A DNA stretch of 64,000 nucleotides from Acidimicrobiales bacterium (GCA_029263195.1 JAJCXX010000099.1:1-64000); one strand, 5' to 3'; numbered from the stretch's first letter, positions 51,403-59,743 are shown. A program made the numbers and translations. The notes: generated from the letters alone by a model not told the origin.

Positions 51403-52239
51403 GTGGCCACAGCAGTCTTCTTCCACGCTCATCCCGACGACGAATCGATCTCGACGGCGGGCACGATGATGTTGGCTTCGCGTGCTGGGCATCGGGTCGT
51501 GCTCGTCACCGCCACCGATGGCGCCCTCGGCGAGGCCAGTCCGGACTCAGTGCCGGCCGGCTCCAACCTCGCTGCGGTGCGGGCAGTCGAACTGAGCCGG
51601 GCCGCCGAGGTGATTGGCGTCGATCGAGTGGTGATGCTGGGCTACCCCGACTCCGGGATGGAGGGGGCGTCGAGCAATGAGGTCGCCGGATGTTTCTGGC
51701 AGACGCCGGTCGATGAAGCAGCCCAACGTCTCGCCGACGTTCTCATCGAGGAGCGCGCCGATGTTCTCACCATCTACGACTCCCACGGCAACTACGGGCA
51801 TCCCGATCACATCCAAGTCCATCGGGTGGGTGCGAAAGCGGCCGAGATGGTGGATGTGGGTCGCGTTTACGAATCAACCATGAATCGCGACCATCTGCGG
51901 GCACTGGTCGATGAGGCTTCATTCGCCGAGATCGATGTCGGCGAAGACCTCGAGGCTCGCCGCGAGGAGATCCGAGAGTCGAAGATGGGGACGCCGGCAG
52001 CGATGATCACCCATGGGGTCGATGTGTCGTCGGTCATCGATCTGAAGCGCTCTGCATTGGCTGAGCACCGCTCGCAGATCACCGAGGAGTCGTTCTTCAT
52101 GGCCCTCCCGCCCGAGGCCTTCGTTGCGGCATTCGGCACCGAATGGTTCGTCCGACACGGCTCAGCCGGCGGCGGACCTCCCTATTCCGACGACCTGTTC
52201 GGGTCCGACGACTCGATCACCGGCCCGGAGAACCCATGA
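51403..52239 (+). CDS. PIG-L/LmbE-family deacetylase (second copy)
   Basis: 278 residues from GTG 51403. The zinc motif FFHAHPDDESISTAG is followed by VVLVTATDGALGEASPDS and VMLGYPDSGMEGAS, and by the second metal motif YGHPDHIQVHRVGAKAAE. The TDGALGEAS block is nearer to general PIG-L/MshB-like enzymes than to Mca, which is present separately at 9.3 kb. The N-acetyl sugar or mycothiol-precursor substrate is undetermined. It overlaps the next gene by four bases (ATGA). Confidence 0.87.
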   Translation: MATAVFFHAHPDDESISTAGTMMLASRAGHRVVLVTATDGALGEASPDSVPAGSNLAAVRAVELSRAAEVIGVDRVVMLGYPDSGMEGASSNEVAGCFWQTPVDEAAQRLADVLIEERADVLTIYDSHGNYGHPDHIQVHRVGAKAAEMVDVGRVYESTMNRDHLRALVDEASFAEIDVGEDLEARREEIRESKMGTPAAMITHGVDVSSVIDLKRSALAEHRSQITEESFFMALPPEAFVAAFGTEWFVRHGSAGGGPPYSDDLFGSDDSITGPENP

Positions 52240-52610
52240 TCGGAGTTCTCGCCTCGATCCGATCGTTCCATGACTCCACCGCTTGGATACTCGTCGCGTC
52301 CAACGGCCTAGCGGGGTTGTGGGCGTTGGGCGCACACTTCCTTCCTCGGCTTCGCCATCGAACGATCTGGGGTGCCGTTGTGGTCGCCGAGGCGGTGGTT
52401 ATCACCCAGGTCATTCTCGGTGTGTTGCTCCAGACGTCCGAAAACATCGACCCCGATCGTCACCAGCTCTACGGCTTCTCGGCCTTCATCAGCATCGGGC
52501 TCATCTACGCCTACCGAAACGAGATGAAGGACCGTCCGTATCTCCTCTACGGACTCGGAAGCCTGTGGATCATGGGGTTGGGCCTAAGGGCGATACTCCT
52601 CAGCGTGTGA
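52236..52610 (+). CDS. Small four-helix membrane protein, function unknown
   Basis: 124 residues; ATGA overlap with the LmbE gene and CGGAG at SD distance. Hydrophobic helices: STAWILVASNGLAGLWALG, IWGAVVVAEAVVITQVILGVL, YGFSAFISIGLIYAY, LYGLGSLWIMGLGLRAILL. A short His/Asp-containing loop ENIDPDRHQLYG lies between. It is likely co-transcribed with the deacetylase. Confidence 0.75.
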   Translation: MIGVLASIRSFHDSTAWILVASNGLAGLWALGAHFLPRLRHRTIWGAVVVAEAVVITQVILGVLLQTSENIDPDRHQLYGFSAFISIGLIYAYRNEMKDRPYLLYGLGSLWIMGLGLRAILLSV

Positions 52611-52650
52611 TCAGTCCGACGGGCCCATGCTCTTGCCCGGGATTAATTCT

Positions 52651-52667
52651 CGATACTCTTGATATCG
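52651..52667. promoter_or_regulatory. Dyad CGATA-N7-TATCG in the usp upstream region
   Basis: A perfect five-base inverted repeat with seven-base spacer, 64 bases before the usp start; a possible operator. The AT-rich sequence just before it (GATTAATTC) is rare in this window. Confidence 0.35.
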
Positions 52668-52730
52668 GAACCTCGTAGGCAGACAATCAAGTCAGGGGGG
52701 TTCACCCGATCAGACAGGTAGGTCAATGCT

Positions 52731-53579
52731 ATGACTGACTCAACCGTAATTGTCGGAGTTGACGGCTCACCCGAATCGATGGTGGCACTGCACTGGGCCG
52801 CGAAATTCGCTCCAGCCGATACCCCAATGGTGGCTGTGAGAGCTTGGGATTTCCCCGTATGGTCGGCGTTCCCATCGCCACTCGGGGGTTATCCGGTTCC
52901 CCCGGCCGAGGAAATGCAGGAGGTCGCCGTCGAGCAGCTGGCAACTGCCGTCGAGCTGGTGGATCGGCCCGTTGCGGCCGAGGTGATTCGCGGTGAGCCT
53001 GCGACCTCGCTGATCAGCCGGGCTGGCGTCGATGATCTGATCGTCGTGGGCACGCGGGGCTTCGGAGCGGTCCGGGACTGGTTGATGGCATCGGTGAGCA
53101 CGAGTTGCGCGGCGCATGCCGAGGGCCCGGTGGTGGTGGTTCCGGCCTCGGCCGAGGCCGGCAAACTCGACCATGTCGTGGTGGGCGTTGATGGATCTGA
53201 GAATTCACACCGTGCCGTGCGTTGGGCGCTCGAACATGTCCCGGCACCCACACCCATAAGGGTGATCGCGGCATGGGACACGCCCGTCCTCTACGGATAC
53301 GACCCGATGGTGCCCGATTCGGCTGCCTACGAGGAGGCGGCGCGAAAGCGACTCGAAGAAGTCTGCGACGCGCTCGGGAAGGCCGAGATCGATTGCAGCC
53401 GGCTGGAGACGCTTACGGTGAGAGGAGATCCACGCGCCGCCTTGAGTCACGAATCCGAGCAGGCCGATCTGCTCGTCATCGGCAGCCAGGGTCACGGCGG
53501 GATACTCCACCTAGTGATGGGATCGGTGGCGGCTTCTCTGGTGCACTCACCGAAGTGCCCGCTTGCAGTCGTGAGGTAA
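52731..53579 (+). CDS. Tandem universal stress protein
   Basis: 282 residues, two USP domains. Domain 1 has VIVGVDGSPESMVALHWAA and VVGTRGFGAVRDWLMASVS; domain 2 has VVVGVDGSENSHRAVRWAL and the ATP-binding loop VIGSQGHGGILHLVMGSVAA (G-2x-G-9x-G-S/T). Domain 2 keeps the nucleotide motif; domain 1 is partly degenerate (GTRGFG). Typically induced by stasis or low oxygen in actinomycetes. An AGGTAGGT stretch is near the SD position. Confidence 0.93.
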   Translation: MTDSTVIVGVDGSPESMVALHWAAKFAPADTPMVAVRAWDFPVWSAFPSPLGGYPVPPAEEMQEVAVEQLATAVELVDRPVAAEVIRGEPATSLISRAGVDDLIVVGTRGFGAVRDWLMASVSTSCAAHAEGPVVVVPASAEAGKLDHVVVGVDGSENSHRAVRWALEHVPAPTPIRVIAAWDTPVLYGYDPMVPDSAAYEEAARKRLEEVCDALGKAEIDCSRLETLTVRGDPRAALSHESEQADLLVIGSQGHGGILHLVMGSVAASLVHSPKCPLAVVR

Positions 53580-53587
53580 ATAGAAAC

Positions 53588-53627
53588 ATCGGTTGAGCAC
53601 AATTCTGATCGGTTGAACACGATTCCG
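53588..53627 (+). repeat. Two head-to-tail 20-bp repeats upstream of pckA
   Basis: 53588-53607 and 53608-53627 match at 17 of 20 positions (ATCGGTTGA, then CAC, then ATT shared). Period is 20 bp, about two helical turns, placing both copies on one face of DNA just upstream of the pckA promoter. Confidence 0.75.
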
Positions 53628-53637
53628 CCCGATCGTG
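53618..53637. promoter_or_regulatory. Dyad CACGAT-N8-ATCGTG in the pckA -35 region
   Basis: A perfect six-base inverted repeat that overlaps the second 20-bp repeat and the place of a -35 element; a probable operator. Confidence 0.45.
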
Positions 53638-53653
53638 GTTTCGCGTCGAGGTT

Positions 53654-53659
53654 TACTAT
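53654..53659 (+). promoter_or_regulatory. -10 element TACTAT of a probable leaderless promoter (pckA)
   Basis: TACTAT, GGTTTC, GTG 53666. Confidence 0.65.
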
Positions 53660-53665
53660 GGTTTC

Positions 53666-55393
53666 GTGTCTCCGGGCGAGATTCGTCTGGACCGGTCGAA
53701 CTCGACCGAACCGACCCCGGAGGTCGACGTGGCCAGCGCTTCTGATGCAGCCGACCAACTTCTTGATGCCTTTGGCATTTCAACACCGAATCTGGCATTC
53801 GGATTGAGCCAGGACCAACTGTTTGAAGCGGCGGTGGTCAATGATCGTGGTCGGGTCGAGATCGGTGGGTCGGCCGACCAGCAGAAGGCCTTCGCCACCT
53901 CGCTGGGTGTCGATGGTCCGCTCGTCTACTACACCGATCCTGAATGTACGGGCCGGCCCGTGAAGGACACGTTCTGCGTCGATCGCGCCAGCATCACCGA
54001 CGATGTCTGGTGGAAGGACGGGTTCGCCAAGTTCGACCCCGTAGCGTTCGACCAACTCCTCCCGAGAGTCGTCGAGCATCTCAACTCCACCCAGCCCACG
54101 CTCTACGTCACCGACCTGTTCTGTGGCTGGGAGGCCGAGTTCGCCGAACCGTTCCGGTTCGTGGGCGAATACGCGACCCACGCCTATTTCTGCAACGTGA
54201 TGTTCCCCAGCGACGTGCGCGATGATTCCGATCGAGCCGACACCGGATGGACTCTGATCAACGTTCCGTCGTTCATCTGCGACCCAGAGCGTGACTCCAC
54301 TCGTTCGAATCGCGCAGTGATCATCGATATCGAGGGCAAGGTCGCCCTCGTGCTCGGCCCGGCCGACTATTGCGGCGTCAACAAAAAGACGATGTTCACC
54401 GTGATGAACTTCGTTCTGCCCGGCAAGGGCCAGCTCTCCATGCATTGCTCCGCCAACGTCGGAGACGATTTCGACAGCGCCATCTTGTTCGGCCTCAGCG
54501 GCACCGGGAAGACCACGCTCTCAGCCGACCCCGACCGCCAGCTGATTGGCGACGACGAGCACGTCTGGACCGACGCGGGCATTTCCAACTTCGAGAACGG
54601 GTGCTACGCGAAGCTGATCGATCTCGACAAGGACGACGAACCGGTGATAGCCGCGGCGCTGTCCATGAAGGGAACGTTGATCGAGAATGTGCCTCGATTG
54701 CCGGGCAGCGAGCTGTCCGATACCCGGCCCGACGAACTCGACCTCTTCGATTCATCGGTCACCGAGAACACGAGATTCGCCTACCCGCTCACGTGCAACC
54801 CCAACGTGGCACTCGGAGCCAAGGGCCCTCACCCGCAGACGATCGTGTTGCTCACCGCCGATGCGTTCGGTGTGCTTCCTCCAGTGTCGATTCTCGATCG
54901 TGCCGAGGTCATGTACCACTTCGTCATGGGATTCACGTCCAAGCTCGCTGGCACCGAGGTAGGAGTCGTTCACCCAGAGCCGAGCTTCTCGTCGTGCTTC
55001 GGAGCACCGTTCATGTCGCGGGGCCCCTACGACTACGCCGAGCTGTTGGCCGATCGAATGGACCATCACGACACGCGATGTGTTCTGCTCAACACGGGAT
55101 GGACCGGTGGAGCCCATGGCACCGGCAAGAGAATGTCGCTCGAGCACACTCGCGCGATCCTTCGAGCCGCGCTGTCCGGCCAACTCGACGATGTCGAGGT
55201 TGTGCAACATCCGATACTCGGTCTGAAGATGCCGGTCTCGTGTCCGGGAGTTCCGGCAGAGATTCTTTCGCCCAGAAACACCTGGTCCGACTCCGACTCC
55301 TACGACGAGGCCGCTACGAAACTACGCGAAATGTTTCGCGGCCACTACGAGAAGCAGGGGTACGAATCACACGGCATCACGGCCGCGATCTGA
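53666..55393 (+). CDS. pckA: Phosphoenolpyruvate carboxykinase (ATP)
   Basis: 575 residues, GTG start; about 35 longer at the N-terminus than usual ATP-PEPCKs (about 535-540). ATP-type features: kinase-1a loop GLSGTGKTTLSAD (about 275-287), metal-binding region LIGDDEHVWTD, and TYPLTCNPN-like YPLTCNPNVALGAKGPHPQT; the GTP-type signature FGPASSGKTN-like loop is absent. It converts oxaloacetate and ATP to PEP in gluconeogenesis. Actinomycetes more often carry the GTP enzyme, so this is a noteworthy type. Control is suggested by the repeats and dyad just upstream. Confidence 0.95.
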   Translation: MSPGEIRLDRSNSTEPTPEVDVASASDAADQLLDAFGISTPNLAFGLSQDQLFEAAVVNDRGRVEIGGSADQQKAFATSLGVDGPLVYYTDPECTGRPVKDTFCVDRASITDDVWWKDGFAKFDPVAFDQLLPRVVEHLNSTQPTLYVTDLFCGWEAEFAEPFRFVGEYATHAYFCNVMFPSDVRDDSDRADTGWTLINVPSFICDPERDSTRSNRAVIIDIEGKVALVLGPADYCGVNKKTMFTVMNFVLPGKGQLSMHCSANVGDDFDSAILFGLSGTGKTTLSADPDRQLIGDDEHVWTDAGISNFENGCYAKLIDLDKDDEPVIAAALSMKGTLIENVPRLPGSELSDTRPDELDLFDSSVTENTRFAYPLTCNPNVALGAKGPHPQTIVLLTADAFGVLPPVSILDRAEVMYHFVMGFTSKLAGTEVGVVHPEPSFSSCFGAPFMSRGPYDYAELLADRMDHHDTRCVLLNTGWTGGAHGTGKRMSLEHTRAILRAALSGQLDDVEVVQHPILGLKMPVSCPGVPAEILSPRNTWSDSDSYDEAATKLREMFRGHYEKQGYESHGITAAI

Positions 55394-55416
55394 TCGGGTT
55401 CGTGAGGTTCGACTGC

Positions 55417-55638
55417 TCAGGTCTCGGGGGTCGACATGTCGACCTCGGAGCCCAAGCGGAGATTGGTAGCGAGACCCTGCGGGTCGAGGTCGAATTGCAC
55501 CCGCTGACCCTGTCGGAGCAGCCGAAGAATCGAACCCTCGAGCGCGTTCTCGGCCAGATCGACGTCGGCGAGGTCGGCTTCATTGATGATCACGCCATCG
55601 TGGCTGACCGGGTCGTAGCTCTTGATTACACCCTGCAT
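55417..55638 (-). CDS. Small cold-shock-domain-like protein
   Basis: 73 residues from ATG 55638. MQGVIKSYDPVSHDGVII resembles the CspA opening (GxVKWFNxxKGxGFI), and GQRVQFDLDPQGLATNLRL resembles the CSD end (VxFxxxxGxxxxxAxxV). The aromatic RNP residues FGFI/FVH are replaced, so classical RNA stacking is weakened. It is divergent from fakA with a TACGCT -10 seven bases upstream. Best read as a degenerate CSD protein. Confidence 0.65.
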   Translation of the reverse strand: MQGVIKSYDPVSHDGVIINEADLADVDLAENALEGSILRLLRQGQRVQFDLDPQGLATNLRLGSEVDMSTPET

Positions 55639-55645
55639 CGGGCAA

Positions 55646-55651
55646 AGCGTA
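55646..55651 (-). promoter_or_regulatory. -10 element TACGCT of a probable leaderless promoter (CSD-like gene)
   Basis: TACGCT, TTGCCCG, ATG 55638 on the minus strand. Confidence 0.6.
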
Positions 55652-55686
55652 GCGGTCCGAGATCCACGTGGTCGACGCGCGGCCGG

Positions 55687-55692
55687 TACGAT
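55687..55692 (+). promoter_or_regulatory. -10 element TACGAT of a probable leaderless promoter (fakA)
   Basis: TACGAT, CCGTCGCC, GTG 55701. Confidence 0.55.
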
Positions 55693-55700
55693 CCGTCGCC

Positions 55701-57338
55701 GTGACCATCGAGCAACTGGATGCCTCATCGCTCAGGTCGATCATTGTCGTATTCAGCGATGCACTGATCGAACATCGCGAGGCGATCAACAATCTCAACG
55801 TCTACCCGGTGCCCGACGGCGACACCGGCACGAACATGTCTCTGACGTTGCGTTCGGTGGTCGAGGAGATCGACTCGAGAGACAACGATCTCGAGTCGGT
55901 GTGCGATGCGATCGCCCACGGCTCGCTCATGGGCGCCAGAGGTAACTCCGGCGTGATCATGTCCCAGGTTCTTCGTGGGTTCGTCGGTGTGGTCTTGTCT
56001 GCACCCGACATCGGAGCAACAGCATTCGCCGACGCGTTGTCGGCGGCTGCCGCTGGAGCGTATGGAGCGGTGGGAAACCCGGTGGAAGGAACGATCCTCA
56101 CCGTCGCACGCGAGGCCGGTGAGGCCGCGTCGACGGCCTCCGCGGCCGGAGCCGACCTGCTCGGCGTCGTCACCGCCGCACACGACGAGGCCACGGCATC
56201 TCTCGAGCGCACGCCACTGTTGTTGCAGGTCCTAGCCGATGCTGGTGTCGTCGATGCCGGTGGAGCTGGCTTCTTGTTGTTGCTCGACGCCACGCTCAAC
56301 GTCATCGACGATCGGCCCATGCCCGAGCCGTCGATCTCCAGTCCGCCGGCCGATCCGTCTCGCCCCGAAGGCGACGACCATGGCGATTCGATTGCCGATC
56401 TCAAATACGAGGTGATGTTCTTCCTCGACGCCCCGGACGATTCGATCGGCAACTTCAAGTCGGCCTGGGCCGACGTCGGCGATTCGATAGTGGTAGTGGG
56501 CGGCGATGGAATCTGGAACTGCCATATCCACACCGACGACATCGGTGCGTCGATCGAAGCCGGTATTGCGGTCGGTCGTCCTCACGAGATCCGTGTCACC
56601 GACCTGCTCGACGAGTTGGAAGAACGAGCCCGTCTGTCCGCGGAGACCGGTGCTCCCGCCGACGCCGCTGCCGGAGATCCGGTCCCGACCGCGGTCGTCG
56701 CGGTCGGCGTGGGTGCCGGAGTGGTCGCGATCCTGCGATCAATGGGAGTGCGTGTGGTCGTCACCGGTGGCCAGTCGATGAACCCGTCGACCGCCGACCT
56801 GGTCGCGGCCGTCGAATCAGTTCCCGCGCCGGAGGTGGTGATCCTCCCCAACAACAAGAACATCATTCCGGTGGCCGAACAGGTCGACGCCCAGTCGAGC
56901 CGCACGGTGAGGGTTGTCCCCACTCGAGGAGTCGCTGAGGGAATGGCGTCGTTGATGGCCTACGACCCGCAGATTTCCGCCGATCAGAACGCGGCAGCAA
57001 TGGGATCGGTAGCGAGCGACGTGGTCGCGGGCGAGGTCACCCAGGCCGTGCGCGACTCAGTGTCCGACGCCGGTCCGATCACCGCCGGCGACTGGTTGGG
57101 CATTTGCCGCGAAGGGATTCGCAGCGTCGCCCCGACGCTTCTGGATGCGGCCACCGGGCTGCTCGACGTGATCATCGACGATGAGCACGAACTGCTCACC
57201 GTGATCGGCGGGGTCGACGCCGATGAGGATGTCACCCGCCAGATCGTGGAATGGCTCGAGGAGCGTCATCCTGAGATCGAGGCCGAGGTCCACGACGGAG
57301 GCCAGCCGCTCTACCCCTACTACTTCGGGCTCGAATAG
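55701..57338 (+). CDS. fakA: FakA-like fatty acid kinase / DhaL-domain protein
   Basis: 545 residues from GTG 55701. An N-terminal DhaL ATP-binding domain (NNLNVYPVPDGDTGTNMSLT, LMGARGNSGVIMSQVLRGF, VGNPVEGTILTVAREA) is followed by a linker and a C-terminal FakA-type domain (ILPNNKNIIPVAEQ, GVAEGMASLMAYDP). With a FakB carrier it phosphorylates fatty acids for phospholipid synthesis through PlsX/PlsY. No fakB is adjacent, but plsX and acpP lie 5-6 kb downstream. The frame upstream of GTG 55701 has no family match. Confidence 0.92.
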   Translation: MTIEQLDASSLRSIIVVFSDALIEHREAINNLNVYPVPDGDTGTNMSLTLRSVVEEIDSRDNDLESVCDAIAHGSLMGARGNSGVIMSQVLRGFVGVVLSAPDIGATAFADALSAAAAGAYGAVGNPVEGTILTVAREAGEAASTASAAGADLLGVVTAAHDEATASLERTPLLLQVLADAGVVDAGGAGFLLLLDATLNVIDDRPMPEPSISSPPADPSRPEGDDHGDSIADLKYEVMFFLDAPDDSIGNFKSAWADVGDSIVVVGGDGIWNCHIHTDDIGASIEAGIAVGRPHEIRVTDLLDELEERARLSAETGAPADAAAGDPVPTAVVAVGVGAGVVAILRSMGVRVVVTGGQSMNPSTADLVAAVESVPAPEVVILPNNKNIIPVAEQVDAQSSRTVRVVPTRGVAEGMASLMAYDPQISADQNAAAMGSVASDVVAGEVTQAVRDSVSDAGPITAGDWLGICREGIRSVAPTLLDAATGLLDVIIDDEHELLTVIGGVDADEDVTRQIVEWLEERHPEIEAEVHDGGQPLYPYYFGLE

Positions 57339-57345
57339 GTTCGGC

Positions 57346-59484
57346 GTGGCAGCCGACGATCCACCGCTGACCCTCGGCGAGCTGGCTGAGATCCCGGTTC
57401 AGCGCCTCCGCGGTGTCGGCGAGAAGAAGTCCAAGGCACTCGCCGCGCAGGAAATCTTCAGCGTTCTCGACTTGTTGCAGCACTACCCGCGCCGCTATCT
57501 CGATCGCACCCGGCAGGCCCGCATAGAGGAGTTGGATCCGGGATCCGAGGCGACGGTTCTCGGTGAGGTGCGAAGCATCTCGACTCGCCGCACCCGGAAT
57601 GGACGGACCCTCACGACAGTGGAGTTCGGGGACGGCACCGGACGGCTGTCGCTCACATTCTTCAATCAGCCCTGGAGGGAACGTCAGCTCAGCGAGGGAA
57701 CCGAGGCGATCGTCTACGGCAAGGTCGACCTCTATCGAGGGCAGCGTCAGATGACGAATCCGGTGGTCGATCTCGTGGGTGATCGCACCGGTCGGATCAT
57801 TTCGGTCTATCCCCAGTCGGAGAAGGCCGGCCTCCACACGTGGGACCTGGCTGCGTTCGTAACCGAGGCCCTGGCTCGTTGTCAACCAAGGGGAATCACC
57901 GATCCGGTTCCGTCGTCGGTGCTCGACCGGTTCGACTTCATCGACCGCGAGGCAGCGTTCAGAGGCATTCATCATCCCGAGTCGATGACGGAGAAGGCTG
58001 AGGCTCGTCGGCGTCTGGTTTTCGATGAATTGCTGCGGGTACAGCTCGAATTGGTGCGGCGCAAGCGGCGAATCGAACGTGATACGGCCGGACTCGCTCA
58101 CCAGGTCGACGGCGAACTGGTGTCGGCATTCCACGCTCGACTTCCGTTCGGTCTCACCGGAGCGCAGCAACGCACCATCGAGGAGATCAACACCGACCTC
58201 GTCGAGGCTCGGCCGATGCATCGGCTTCTTCAGGGAGATGTCGGATCGGGCAAGACCATTGTGGCGGTGTCGGCTCTGCTGGTCGCGGTCCAGGGTGGAA
58301 TGCAGGGCGCGCTGATGGCCCCCACCGAGGTCCTGGCCGAACAGCACTTCCTGGGCGTGAGTCGGCTTCTCGAGGGAATGAACGTGGAGGATCCATCGAC
58401 GCTCATGGGTGATCGGCCGCTGGCCGTCGAATTGTTGGTCAATCGGATCGGGGCCGCAGAGCGACGGCGTGTCCTGGCCGATTTGGCGACTGGAAAGGTC
58501 GACATCGTGATCGGAACCCATGCCCTGATTCAGGAGAAGGTCGAATACCGGTCCCTGGGCGTGGTCGTCATCGACGAACAACACCGTTTCGGAGTGGAGC
58601 AGCGGGCGGCGCTGCGCGACAAGGGAGACGCAACCGCGGCCCCCGACGTTCTGGTGATGACCGCCACCCCCATACCGCGCACCGCCGCGATGACGGTCTA
58701 CGGCGATCTCGATGTGTCGGTGCTCGACGAGATGCCGCCCGGCCGCACTCCGATCGCCACGTTCTGGGCCCGAACCGATCTGGAGGAGGTCGGGGTGTGG
58801 GCCGACGTCCGCGACACCGTCGCCGACGGCCGACAGGCCTACGTGGTGTGTCCGCTCATCGACGAGTCGGAGGCACTCGATGTGAGCTCCGCGGAAGAGA
58901 CCTACGAACGGCTCGTCAACGATGAGCTGTCCGGCGTGCGGGTGGGCCTGCTTCATGGCCGAGTTCGTCCGGCCGACAAGGAGGCCACGATGGAATCGTT
59001 CCGCTCCGGTGACATCGATGTGCTGGTTGCAACGACGGTCATCGAGGTGGGTGTCGATGTTCCCAACGCCACGGTCATGGTCGTGCTCGACGCCGGACGA
59101 TTCGGAATCGCCCAACTCCATCAGCTGAGAGGACGAGTCGGTCGTGGTGCCCACGAGTCACGCTGCTACCTGGTTGGGGATCCGGTCACCTCCGACGGCC
59201 AAGCTCGTTTGGAGGCCCTCGTTGCGAGTACCGACGGCTTTCATTTGGCGGAGGTCGACCTCGAACTGCGGGGCGAGGGCACGATTATGGGAGAACGTCA
59301 GAAAGGCCGGAGCGATCTGAAGCTGGCCTCGCTGCGGCGCGACCGGGAATGGGTCGAATCAGCCCGTCAGGTCGCGTTCGAGATCATCGACTCCGACCCC
59401 GAGTTGGACGACCATCCGAGCCTTCGCGACGAGATCGATCTGCTTCTCGCCGACGACGAGGCTGAGTTCCTGATGAAGAGTTGA
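57346..59484 (+). CDS. recG: ATP-dependent DNA helicase RecG
   Basis: 712 residues from GTG 57346, seven bases after the fakA stop; the upstream frame would overlap fakA. An N-terminal wedge domain (LLQHYPRRYLDRTR, DGTGRLSLTFFNQPW) precedes helicase motifs: Walker A GDVGSGKTIVAVSALL (about 298), motif II VVIDEQHRFGVEQR (about 409), motif III VMTATPIPRTAAMTVYGDLD, motif V ATTVIEVGVDVPNATVM and motif VI QLHQLRGRVGRG. RecG remodels stalled replication forks and Holliday junctions. Confidence 0.95.
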   Translation: MAADDPPLTLGELAEIPVQRLRGVGEKKSKALAAQEIFSVLDLLQHYPRRYLDRTRQARIEELDPGSEATVLGEVRSISTRRTRNGRTLTTVEFGDGTGRLSLTFFNQPWRERQLSEGTEAIVYGKVDLYRGQRQMTNPVVDLVGDRTGRIISVYPQSEKAGLHTWDLAAFVTEALARCQPRGITDPVPSSVLDRFDFIDREAAFRGIHHPESMTEKAEARRRLVFDELLRVQLELVRRKRRIERDTAGLAHQVDGELVSAFHARLPFGLTGAQQRTIEEINTDLVEARPMHRLLQGDVGSGKTIVAVSALLVAVQGGMQGALMAPTEVLAEQHFLGVSRLLEGMNVEDPSTLMGDRPLAVELLVNRIGAAERRRVLADLATGKVDIVIGTHALIQEKVEYRSLGVVVIDEQHRFGVEQRAALRDKGDATAAPDVLVMTATPIPRTAAMTVYGDLDVSVLDEMPPGRTPIATFWARTDLEEVGVWADVRDTVADGRQAYVVCPLIDESEALDVSSAEETYERLVNDELSGVRVGLLHGRVRPADKEATMESFRSGDIDVLVATTVIEVGVDVPNATVMVVLDAGRFGIAQLHQLRGRVGRGAHESRCYLVGDPVTSDGQARLEALVASTDGFHLAEVDLELRGEGTIMGERQKGRSDLKLASLRRDREWVESARQVAFEIIDSDPELDDHPSLRDEIDLLLADDEAEFLMKS

Positions 59485-59514
59485 GTCGGCCGAGTCGCTG
59501 GTCAGACGATGGAC

Positions 59515-59682
59515 TCAGTCGTCGAGATCCTCGGCTACGACCTCGAGGTCCCATCGGTCGAGGCAGTCGCTGCAGCGGTAGGCGACAAAGTCGCCCGGGG
59601 CGAATCCGTCGTCGGGTATGTATGAGATCAGGTGGCAGTCGCCCCCACAATCGACACAAATGATCATCTTCGCCAGTGCCAC
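59515..59682 (-). CDS. Small zinc-ribbon protein, 55 residues
   Basis: From GTG 59682 with TACGGT seven bases upstream; ATG 59667 is an alternative giving 50 residues. Two Cys pairs, IICVDCGGDCHL and YRCSDCLDRWD (C-x2-C twice, with an extra Cys), are separated by IPDDGFAPGDFVA. The tail is acidic. This is a stand-alone rubredoxin-like zinc ribbon with no assigned role, located between recG and the divergent rsmD. Confidence 0.72.
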   Translation of the reverse strand: MALAKMIICVDCGGDCHLISYIPDDGFAPGDFVAYRCSDCLDRWDLEVVAEDLDD

Positions 59683-59689
59683 GAAGTGG

Positions 59690-59695
59690 ACCGTA
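59690..59695 (-). promoter_or_regulatory. -10 element TACGGT of a probable leaderless promoter (zinc-ribbon gene)
   Basis: TACGGT, CCACTTC, GTG 59682 on the minus strand. Confidence 0.5.
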
Positions 59696-59743
59696 CCCCG
59701 GCCCGGGCCACACTGGTGCAATGGCTATGTACAGGAGCTGCGA

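Noticed and set aside
52621-52645. GGGC/GCCC hairpin after the small membrane protein as a terminator
   Set aside because: The stem is only four base pairs with an eight-base loop and no U tract.
57232-59154. 640-residue minus-strand frame opposite recG
   Set aside because: It runs antisense to intact recG; no start signal and low-complexity composition.
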